DNA from: an uncultured Mollicutes bacterium
Lineage (GTDB): Bacteria > Bacillota_I > Bacilli_A > ML615J-28 > CAG-313
DNA: 26,093 nucleotides
Direction of reading: 5' to 3'
NCBI GenBank assembly: GCA_900548675.1
Contig: URLJ01000023.1
Coordinates: 1 to 26,093 of the forward strand
A program made the translations under genes and the position numbers. The notes beneath the pieces were generated by a model. That model saw only the letters and a list, made by a program, of their open reading frames with translations. It was not told where the DNA came from and searched no databases. Of this stretch, positions 1 through 7,042 are shown piece after piece (positions within the stretch are counted from its first letter, which is position 1; every line of letters begins with the position of its first letter).

Positions 1-354
1 TTGAATTCCTAGATAATTATAACAAAACCCATTAATCTAGGACACAATTTTGTGCACGATGATTGACAAACCGTCAATAAATATGAATTTTAGGTAAATT
101 CTGATTATCTTGTGATATTTTCAAAGTAGTTATCTTTTGATATTTACAATTTTATACATTATTTCTCTATAAATTTTTCTCATGAAGTTTTAATTTTTAT
201 ACTTTATGATTCGTATCTCCTCAACCGAGATACGCATAGCCCTCTACTTGAACCATGTTATAAAATTTTTTCTCTAGGTACCATAATTGGTTCCTTTCAA
301 AGATAAAATGCTCATAAAAGAGTTCAAACTCTATGATTTTCACTTGTTTTTGGT
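1..354. other. Non-coding, inverted-repeat-rich region downstream of rlmCD
   Basis: I see no gene here on either strand. The stretch is AT-rich and holds several inverted repeats in a row: 7-17 with 31-42 (one bulged base), 43-47 with 50-54, 62-67 with 73-78, 85-90 with 96-101, and the strongest, 212-219 with 227-234 (CGTATCTC/GAGATACG), extended by TATG 205-208 with CATA 235-238 across a 3-base bulge. GAACCA 251-256 can pair with TGGTTC 289-294. AGAGT/ACTCT at 319-332, read on the minus strand and followed by TTTAT, could be a weak terminator for rlmCD. Sixteen bases at 105-120 recur at 130-145 with one mismatch. It could be the edge of a mobile element or a structured RNA; I recognise neither. 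Confidence 0.5.
105..145. repeat. Short direct repeat, two copies 25 bases apart
   Basis: The 16 bases at 105-120 match 130-145 at 15 of 16 positions. The unit is AT-rich and sits between hairpins in the non-coding left edge. With two copies and no third, a CRISPR or iteron array is not supported. Confidence 0.45.
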
Positions 355-1755
355 CTATTTTCTTTGTAACAACACCACTGTTTCCACATGATTTGTTTGT
401 GGAAACATATCAAATGGGGTAATCGATTGAATAAAATAACCATTGTTAGTTAAAACGCGTAAATCCCTCGCAAGTGTTGCAGGATCACATGAAACATAAA
501 CAATACGTTTAATTTTAGTTTCTATGAGTGTATCCAACAATGCTCGGTCCAGTCCTTTTCTTGGAGGATCAACAATTAAGGCATTGGGATTAATTCCTTT
601 TAATAGTAGTTCTTTAATTTTTTCTTCTGATTTACCGAGGATAAATTCAGCATTAGTAATAGCATTCAATTCCTTATTTAAATTAGCATTTTCAATAGCT
701 TCATTAACTATTTCTATCCCATATACTTTCGCTACATTAGGGGCGACATTTAAGGTGATTGTACCTATTCCACAATATGCATCTATTACAATGTCGTTTT
801 TATTAAAGTTTCCAAGTTCAATAACTTTTTCATACATTTTTTCTGTTTGATCATGGTTAACTTGATAAAATGATTTAGCACCTATCGCAAATTTCAAACC
901 TCTTAAAATATCATTGATGGTTGATTTACCATATAAAACGCGTTGTTCTTCACCTAAGATAGTGTTTGTATCAGAACTATTAATATTTTGGATTACAGAT
1001 ACAATGTTTGAAAATCTTGAGGTAAGTTTTTTAACAAGTTCATTTAAATTTAAAATTTCTTTTTTCGTTGTAACTAAAACTACCATAATTTCATTTGTCG
1101 CTTTGCTTTCTTTAATTAAAGCGTGGCGAATATCCCCTGACTTTGTGTTTTCATCGTATCCTTTTATTTTAAATTCATTGCATAAATTACGAATAAATTT
1201 AACGATATCACTCATTTCTTTACTTTGGATAAAGCAATTATCAAACGGAATAACTGCGTGAGATGAATTTTGATAAAATCCACAAACAGTTTTACCTTTT
1301 TGGTATTGAAATGGCACTTGAACTTTATTGCGGTAAAAATGTGGAGAAGATGCACCAACTATTTTATTTAGTGGCAGATTCTCAAGCCCACCTATTTTTT
1401 CTAAAGTATCTTTTAGAGTATTTTCCTTAAATTCAAGTTGCGCCTCATAATTCATATGCATGAGTTGACAACCACCGCAGTTTAAAAATAGCGGACATAC
1501 TGGTGTAACTCTTTTTGGTGAAGACTTTTTTAGTAATAATTTTGTTATTTTAGCTGTACCATAATTTTTTCTTGTACTATTTACTTTCACAACAGCTTCT
1601 TCACCTTTAATAATTCCCGGTACAAATAGTAAAAATGATGTTTCTTCATCAAGGATTTTACAAATACCATTTCCATCATGTGTATAAGAGTTCGCTATTA
1701 CCTTATATTCTTTATTTATTTTTATGTTGTTATTAAATTTATTTTCTTGATTCAT
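355..1755 (-). CDS. rlmCD: 23S rRNA (uracil-5-)-methyltransferase, RlmCD/TrmA family
   Basis: A 466-residue RNA m5U methyltransferase that transfers a methyl group from S-adenosylmethionine to uridines of 23S rRNA. An N-terminal TRAM-type RNA-binding domain covers about residues 15-75. An iron-sulfur motif follows (C87-x5-C93-x2-C96, with C174 as likely fourth ligand). The C-terminal Rossmann methyltransferase has DAYCGIGT as the SAM motif, DPPRKGLD, and the catalytic cysteine C423 in SCDPATLARDL; E458 in NHVETV is the likely general base. Length is normal for the family. It lies 8 bases downstream of the serine dehydratase gene and is the last gene of the priA operon. Orthologues named RlmD, RlmC or RlmCD differ in target site (U747 and/or U1939, E. 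coli numbering), and the sequence alone does not tell which applies. The AGG codon of LARDL falls at a conserved arginine, so AGG reads as arginine here. Confidence 0.92.
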   Translation of the reverse strand: MNQENKFNNNIKINKEYKVIANSYTHDGNGICKILDEETSFLLFVPGIIKGEEAVVKVNSTRKNYGTAKITKLLLKKSSPKRVTPVCPLFLNCGGCQLMHMNYEAQLEFKENTLKDTLEKIGGLENLPLNKIVGASSPHFYRNKVQVPFQYQKGKTVCGFYQNSSHAVIPFDNCFIQSKEMSDIVKFIRNLCNEFKIKGYDENTKSGDIRHALIKESKATNEIMVVLVTTKKEILNLNELVKKLTSRFSNIVSVIQNINSSDTNTILGEEQRVLYGKSTINDILRGLKFAIGAKSFYQVNHDQTEKMYEKVIELGNFNKNDIVIDAYCGIGTITLNVAPNVAKVYGIEIVNEAIENANLNKELNAITNAEFILGKSEEKIKELLLKGINPNALIVDPPRKGLDRALLDTLIETKIKRIVYVSCDPATLARDLRVLTNNGYFIQSITPFDMFPQTNHVETVVLLQRK

Positions 1756-1763
1756 ATATTTTC

Positions 1764-2954
1764 CTATTTTACTTGGGTTGCTAAACCACCCGTTGATGTT
1801 TCACGATATTTGGTATGAAGATCACGCCCTGTATCGCGCATTACTTTTATCACGCTATCTAGAGTCACACTATGCTTACCACCAGCTGCAATGGCATACT
1901 CTGCTGCTCCTAAAGCTGTAATAGCGGCTATCGCATTACGTTCGATGCAAGGAATTTGAACCATACCATCAATTGGATCACATGTCATACCTAGATGGTG
2001 TTCTAAAGCAATTTCAGCAGCATATTCAATAACTTCAGCACTTCCTCCTAAAATGTAAGCAAGAGCCGCTGATGCCATACTACAAGCTACTCATACTTCT
2101 CCTTGGCAACCAACTTCAGCCCCTGAGATTGAAGCGTTTGTTTTTACAAGGTTACCGATAAGTCCTGCTACCATTAGGGCTTCTGTTAGTTTTTCATCAC
2201 TTGTATTATAAAATTCCTGCCAAGCTAGGAGAAGTCCTGGTAAGACTCCACTAGCGCCACACGTTGGGGCAGTAACAATTACTTCTGCACTGGCATTTTC
2301 TTCGCTTGTTGCGAGACTATAAGCATATATTAAATTATGGAGAAGGTGAGATTCCTTATATTTTTCATAAAATATTTTAGCTTTTCTGGTGATTTTTCTT
2401 TTTCCTGGTAGAGGAGTTGTTTTATTAAGACCATTTTTAATCGTATTTTTCATTGAAATTAAAATTTTAGAAAGATAATTATTAAAATCTTTATCTTCAC
2501 AATTTGTTACATATTCAGGAATTGTAAGATGGTTTTTTTCTAAGTATTCAATAGTCTTACTCATTGATTCTAATTCATAAATATTTTCTGAACTTGTGTT
2601 TTTTGATGGATCTTCGTACTCTAAGTTCCCTCCACCTATACTATATACGACTTCTGTTTTAGTTAAATGACCTTTTTCATCATATGCTTCAAATTTCATA
2701 GCGTTAGGGTGATGGTTATAGACTGTTTCATAATCAAAGATTATTTCATGAGGTATTTTTTTAAATACCTCACTTATTACTTTATCAGTCAAATGACCTT
2801 TTCCTGTTAAAGCAAGCGAACCATAAAGGTATACTTTGACATTTTTGGCATCACCATTTTCTAATAGAAAACGTTTTGATGCAGCCTCAGGCCCCATCGT
2901 ATGTGAACTCGATGGGCCTTTTCCTATTTTAAATAATTCTTTTAGTGTTTTCAT
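1764..2954 (-). pseudogene. sdaA: L-serine dehydratase (single chain), interrupted by an in-frame TGA
   Basis: The intact product would be an iron-sulfur L-serine ammonia-lyase (serine to pyruvate plus ammonia) of 396 residues with the beta domain first and the alpha domain second. The beta part shows GKGPSSSHTMGPE near the N-terminus; the alpha part shows APTCGASGVLPG and GAEVGCQGEV. Codon 288 (2091-2093) is TGA where the family has glycine in GCQGEVGVACSM. The frame then continues without a shift through VACSMASAALAYILGG to a TAG stop at 1764, so one GGA-to-TGA change explains the break. The part after the stop has an ATG at 2078, but starting there loses the ACSM cysteine next to the cluster site, so two working fragments are unlikely. 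It is a recent nonsense mutation, a sequencing error, or readthrough. The start lies directly after the pgpA-like stop without a clear ribosome binding site, suggesting coupled translation. Confidence 0.88.
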
Positions 2955-2956
2955 AA

Positions 2957-3520
2957 TTATAAATTAAACTTAATCGTCTCAATATTAGGTTCTTTACTAG
3001 CCTCATCTTCACTTAAGATTTGAGCAACCCTAGTTGATGCGGCAGCTGCTATAGCGCCTACTATATCATCTAAAAAAGTATGACATTTAACACAACCGCT
3101 TTTGCCGTCATGATTGAGTTTCGCAACAACACCATGTTTGTTAACATCGATATCACCAAAATTGGTTTGGCCTATTGCGCCATAAAGTCTTGCAATATCG
3201 AGTCCAAATATTTCATCAACTCCAAATACCCCTAAATCATAACGCATAATGTCTTGAATAGGACCTTTAAACATTCCCTCTTCAGTTAAACGATCAATTT
3301 CAGCTCCTAATTGTAGTAAGTGGAAGATATCCCTTAGTGATAAGATTTTTTCTACACTTTCTATACATACCCTCATTTCGACATTATCGTTATATCTAGA
3401 TTGTTGCTGATAAGCAATTGTGGCAATTTCTTCAATTGTAACGCCTCGTTCTAAAAGTTTATCGCGATTAAGATTAAACATTTCTTCACGCGAGTAGTAT
3501 AATTTTGGTTTATTTTCCAT
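2957..3520 (-). CDS. Phosphatidylglycerophosphatase A-like protein (YutG type)
   Basis: A 187-residue PgpA-family protein. Known members dephosphorylate phosphatidylglycerophosphate to phosphatidylglycerol at the membrane, and the YutG-like branch in Bacilli is soluble. Family marks are GVTIEEIATIAYQQQ near the N-terminus, YDLGVFGVDEIFGLDIARLYGAIGQTNFGDID in the middle (two shorter conserved pieces are GVDEI and GQTNFGDID), and HTFLDDIVGAIAAAASTRVA near the C-terminus, with the paired aspartates typical of the family. I chose ATG 3520 over the upstream GTG at 3529, because that GTG lies inside the ribosome binding site AAGGTG, 6 bases before the ATG. It sits between fmt and the serine dehydratase gene with gaps of only a few bases. 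The exact substrate is inferred from the family. Confidence 0.85.
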   Translation of the reverse strand: MENKPKLYYSREEMFNLNRDKLLERGVTIEEIATIAYQQQSRYNDNVEMRVCIESVEKILSLRDIFHLLQLGAEIDRLTEEGMFKGPIQDIMRYDLGVFGVDEIFGLDIARLYGAIGQTNFGDIDVNKHGVVAKLNHDGKSGCVKCHTFLDDIVGAIAAAASTRVAQILSEDEASKEPNIETIKFNL

Positions 3521-3530
3521 TTTTTTCACC

Positions 3531-4460
3531 TTATTTTAGATATTTTTTCAAACCACCATTGATAAAATCACTTGCATTCATAAGTCTTTTACCAAATGGT
3601 AGCACTTCATATACGTCAATAGCTGTATGGTTACCACAGCTAATTGTAAAGTAGTTTTTATTTACATCAATAATTTTACCTACCTTGCCACAATGCGTAG
3701 TTTTACTTACGATAGCTTTTTTAATTTTTAGTTTTGAGGTTTCATCATTTTCAACAATATTAAAGTATGCTAAAGGCGCGGGAGATAGTGCTCTTATTTT
3801 ATTAACGATGGCTTCTGCAGAAGTTGTAAAGTCAATTTTTTCTTCTTCAGGCGTAATGTTATAAGCATAAGTAACTTCTTTTTCATCTTGCTTAACTCCC
3901 CTAATTTTACCTTCTACCAAAAGAGGGATTACTTCCATCAATAAATCCCGCCCAATTATGCTAAGTTTATTGAATAGAGTTCCTGCATCATCTGTACTCT
4001 CAATTTCACATTTTCTAACCGCTAAAATATCTCCCGAATCCATACCTTTTTCCATATACATAATGGTTATTCCCGTTTCTTTATCACCATTCATTATGGC
4101 AGTTTGAATTGGTGATCCGCCACGATACTTAGGAAGAAGTGAACCATGAACGTTAATACTTCTATATTTTGGAGCATTTAAAACCTTTGTTCCAATTAAT
4201 TGTCCATATGCAGCAGTAACAATTAGATCAGGATTTAGAGATATAATTCTCTCGTAGTCGTTTCTTATCTTTTCTGGTTGAAAAATTGGTAAATTCAATC
4301 TTTCAGCAGCTAGTTTTACAGGACTTTTGACAATTTCTTGTTTTCTCCCCGTTTTTTTATCAGGTTGGGTAACAACTAAAACTACCTCATATTCTTTCGC
4401 TAAAGCTTCAAGGATAGGTACCGCAAATTCAGGTGTACCCATAAATACAATTTTTAACAT
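3531..4460 (-). CDS. fmt: Methionyl-tRNA formyltransferase
   Basis: Transfers the formyl group of 10-formyltetrahydrofolate to Met-tRNA(fMet) before translation initiation. At 309 residues it has the normal length. The N-terminal formyltransferase fold starts with KIVFMGTPEFAVP; the catalytic asparagine, histidine and aspartate are N103, H105 (INVHGSLLPKYRGG) and D141 (MDSGD). The usual RGGAPIQ reads RGGSPIQ here, a mild change. The C-terminal tRNA-binding domain follows after about residue 205. The stop codon of priA overlaps the ribosome binding site (TAGGAGG, then AAAAG, then ATG), so translation of the two genes is probably coupled. The priA-fmt pair is also adjacent in B. subtilis. Confidence 0.97.
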   Translation of the reverse strand: MLKIVFMGTPEFAVPILEALAKEYEVVLVVTQPDKKTGRKQEIVKSPVKLAAERLNLPIFQPEKIRNDYERIISLNPDLIVTAAYGQLIGTKVLNAPKYRSINVHGSLLPKYRGGSPIQTAIMNGDKETGITIMYMEKGMDSGDILAVRKCEIESTDDAGTLFNKLSIIGRDLLMEVIPLLVEGKIRGVKQDEKEVTYAYNITPEEEKIDFTTSAEAIVNKIRALSPAPLAYFNIVENDETSKLKIKKAIVSKTTHCGKVGKIIDVNKNYFTISCGNHTAIDVYEVLPFGKRLMNASDFINGGLKKYLK

Positions 4461-4469
4461 CTTTTCCTC

Positions 4470-6812
4470 CTATGTGAAATATTTAGGATATCTATCAAAT
4501 ATAACAAGCGTTTTTTCATTTTGAAACATTTTATAAAGAGTTTTATAAAGTTCGGCTATTTGTTTATTTTGATGTTTTATCGTTAGTTGTACAGATTTAT
4601 CAGTTTTATTATATACAGGTCCCATAACATATAAGTTTTTACCTTTTGATGTTTCGTAAAGGGCTCTTTTAATCATTCCAGCTACTTTGAAATTATCGGG
4701 ATAATTATCTTTTACAAGTATTCTATTTACCTCATAGATTGGTTCTGTTTTTAAAATACTTCTTAATGATAATTCACTATCAAAATAAGTGTTATAATCA
4801 TTTGTTATAAAGGGTGACAAAAAATTATAGTTAGTATCATAAGTTTGAATTATTAATTTCCCGTATGACGCTAGCTGCATTTTAGCATGTTCAAGCATAC
4901 TATAAGAAACATCATGAGCATTGTAATTAGGCGCAGATGCCATAATGTCAAGGGCGATGATGCCCACTACAGTAAGGTCGTCATCGATTAAACTTCGCGA
5001 GTAAATATCGCTCGCAATAACTATGTTAATTTCATTTTCTGATAATTTAATCATTATATCGTTTATGCCCTCGTATGATGCATCACTTAAAATTCCACAT
5101 TTAGCGCCAGGAATTTTTCGTTCAACTTCTTCTTTTAACCTTTCCATACCATAACCAATATGTCTGATTTCACTACTCCCACACTTAGGACATTTTCCTG
5201 TGAAGGTTTCTTTTTTATTACATACAGGACATTTAACAAATGGTGTAGTCTCTTTATCTTGATAATACTGCATTGGCGTGTGACACTCAGGACATTCAAT
5301 AACTTGTCCACAGTTTCTACACATCACAAATTTACTATAACCTTTGTTATTTAGTATTAATAAACTATGTTTGTTATTCATTACGTTGTTTGTTAACGCC
5401 TCTTTTAAATTTTCAGAAAGTGGTGAGTTATTGCCATTTTGTTTTTCTTTTTTCATATCAATAACTATTATCGCTTTCTCAGCTTGAAGAGTGTTCTCTT
5501 TTTTCTCTAATAGTTTTTCATGATTCAGCATTACTTCTGAATAAACTTTTAAGGTTGGAACCACCATATGTCTAATAAGTGGTGTATTTAACAACTCACT
5601 GCGTTTTTTCATAACAACATTTAAGTCATATCTTGGACTTTGATCATTACGATAACTATCATTTTCAATATCCATCATCACTATCGTTCCAAGATTTTCA
5701 TATGGCCATAACGCTCCAAAAGGCGTTGTAACGATTACATCGAAGTCATGATTATTAATCATTTCATAATAATCGTATATTTCTTGAGATCGTACATTAG
5801 AATTAAGACATGCCACGTTTAATTTAGTTGTTTTTCTAATTACTGATTTTATTTTATAACTTGATAAAATGTTTGGCACTAATACTAAAGTTTGTTTATC
5901 TTGAGCCTTGTTTTTTAAAACAATGTATTTTAAAAAGCTATAGTCTTCCTCATAACTATTAGATACCCATACAAATGGGCCTTTTTCTTCGGTTAAAGTC
6001 TTTTCATATTCTCCTATATAAGTTGGGTATTCCGTTAAGTTTGGAATATCATATTTAAGATCAAGTTCTTTAATTCTTCTAACGACAACTTTTTTGGTTT
6101 TTAAGAAACCTTCTTTGGCAAGTTTTTTTACCATGTATTCGCTCATTTCAAAATAATCAATCATCTCATCTAAAGAAAGATATTCAGCATCACGGCGATA
6201 TATTTTTTCTAAGATTTCTTTGTTAAGTTTCGATTTTAGAAAAGTTTTGTTGTCTAGATAATACTTTACATTTAATTGGTATTTTGTAATTGTTTTTACT
6301 GTTTGTGGTAAATACGTATCGTAGCTTATAGTCAAAATTTTCTTTTTTAAAGCTCGATCAATTGATTTTTGGTATTGTTCAAGTGTATTAGAAAAAGGAA
6401 TAGTTGTCTTTCCGCCAAATAACTCCATTAATGGGGCTTCTAATTCGTCAAAAGCTAAAACGGTCAAATATTTTTTTGTTTTGGCCCTCATAACACTTGG
6501 AATCATAAGGTTTAAAATTCTTGATAGAGGTGAAATTGTATCATTTTTTATGAATTGGGCTAAGGCAATTTGTTCCCTACTTAGTACTGGCTCATAATCT
6601 AAAAGTTCTAAAATCTCCTTGGTTTCACCTTCAAATTGCTTATTTTCATACACATCCAAGATGTAACCCATCAATTGACGATTAGCTTTTCCAAACTGAA
6701 CGATGCATCTTTCACCAGGTTTTACGAAGGAAGCATATGAACAAGGTACTTCATATTCATAATAATTGTCAACATTAGTCGAACTATTGTCAATAACCAC
6801 ACTTACGTACAT
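4470..6812 (-). CDS. priA: PriA-like replication restart protein with eroded helicase motifs
   Basis: A 780-residue homologue of PriA, the protein that recognises stalled forks and reloads the replisome. The N-terminal DNA-binding region is recognisable (EVPCSYASFVKPGERCIVQF; MGYILDV). All eight zinc cysteines are present: C498, C501, C507, C510, C528, C531, C541, C544. In contrast the ATPase motifs are missing. Walker A (GVTGSGKT) is replaced by VWVSNSYEED (281-290), the DEEH box by MDIEND (380-385), and GSATPS by MVVPTL (416-421). The region of the GTQM..KG.DFP motif reads ASDIYSRSLIDDD (600-612), and the VAGRAGR arginine finger reads AKMQLAS (643-649). The C-terminal IIQTYD (654-659) still matches the family. 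The frame is unbroken over full length, so this looks like a retained, catalytically dead PriA. First gene of its operon, with a consensus promoter and a leader hairpin; AAGGAGG lies 5 bases before ATG. Confidence 0.88.
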   Translation of the reverse strand: MYVSVVIDNSSTNVDNYYEYEVPCSYASFVKPGERCIVQFGKANRQLMGYILDVYENKQFEGETKEILELLDYEPVLSREQIALAQFIKNDTISPLSRILNLMIPSVMRAKTKKYLTVLAFDELEAPLMELFGGKTTIPFSNTLEQYQKSIDRALKKKILTISYDTYLPQTVKTITKYQLNVKYYLDNKTFLKSKLNKEILEKIYRRDAEYLSLDEMIDYFEMSEYMVKKLAKEGFLKTKKVVVRRIKELDLKYDIPNLTEYPTYIGEYEKTLTEEKGPFVWVSNSYEEDYSFLKYIVLKNKAQDKQTLVLVPNILSSYKIKSVIRKTTKLNVACLNSNVRSQEIYDYYEMINNHDFDVIVTTPFGALWPYENLGTIVMMDIENDSYRNDQSPRYDLNVVMKKRSELLNTPLIRHMVVPTLKVYSEVMLNHEKLLEKKENTLQAEKAIIVIDMKKEKQNGNNSPLSENLKEALTNNVMNNKHSLLILNNKGYSKFVMCRNCGQVIECPECHTPMQYYQDKETTPFVKCPVCNKKETFTGKCPKCGSSEIRHIGYGMERLKEEVERKIPGAKCGILSDASYEGINDIMIKLSENEINIVIASDIYSRSLIDDDLTVVGIIALDIMASAPNYNAHDVSYSMLEHAKMQLASYGKLIIQTYDTNYNFLSPFITNDYNTYFDSELSLRSILKTEPIYEVNRILVKDNYPDNFKVAGMIKRALYETSKGKNLYVMGPVYNKTDKSVQLTIKHQNKQIAELYKTLYKMFQNEKTLVIFDRYPKYFT

Positions 6813-6834
6813 ACTTACCTCCTTATTATCTCAT

Positions 6835-6891
6835 ATTCGTGTATAATCTAAACTGAAATATTAAATGAATAGTTTAGATAAAAACACGAAT
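6835..6891 (-). promoter_or_regulatory. Leader hairpin in the priA 5' untranslated region
   Basis: A two-part stem lies between promoter and ribosome binding site: ATTCGTGT-type arms at 6835-6842 and 6884-6891 (8 bp), an internal loop, then arms at 6846-6854 and 6871-6879 (9 bp) around a 16-base loop. No T-run follows, so it is not a terminator. It may stabilise the mRNA or bind a regulator; no known leader family was recognised. Confidence 0.6.
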
Positions 6892-6913
6892 TTTCTATTT
6901 GTGATATACTTTC

Positions 6914-6942
6914 ATTATACCATATTTTCATTCAATTGTAAA
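6914..6942 (-). promoter_or_regulatory. Sigma-A-type promoter of priA operon
   Basis: TTTACA (6937-6942), a 17-base spacer and TATAAT (6914-6919), read on the minus strand. It drives priA, fmt, the pgpA-like gene, the serine dehydratase gene and rlmCD. Confidence 0.8.
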
Positions 6943-6980
6943 CTTAAGTCCTTTTGAAATATTTATACTAAAGATACATA

Positions 6981-7026
6981 AAAAAGTTATCCTAAAGGAA
7001 ATACTTCTTTCACTTTAAGATAACTT
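6981..7026 (-). terminator. Rho-independent terminator after rpoC
   Basis: A 14-bp stem (6984-6997 with 7013-7026, one G-U pair) around a 15-base loop, followed on the minus strand by a T-run. It ends the rpoB-rpoC transcript ahead of the priA promoter. Confidence 0.85.
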
Positions 7027-7042
7027 ATTTTAAATTTATTTT

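Noticed and set aside
105..145. CRISPR or iteron array in the left edge
   Set aside because: Only two imperfect copies, no regular spacers and no cas or replication-initiator gene.
355..1755. Reassignment of AGG from arginine to methionine, known in one uncultured Bacilli group
   Set aside because: The AGG in the rlmCD motif SCDPATLARDL falls on a conserved arginine.
1764..2078. Separate small gene starting at ATG 2078
   Set aside because: It is the in-frame remainder of the serine dehydratase alpha domain, has no well-placed ribosome binding site and lacks the ACSM cysteine.
2091..2093. TGA read as tryptophan or selenocysteine in the serine dehydratase gene
   Set aside because: The position is glycine in the family, tryptophan is TGG throughout the window, and no obvious selenocysteine insertion hairpin context or family precedent supports it.
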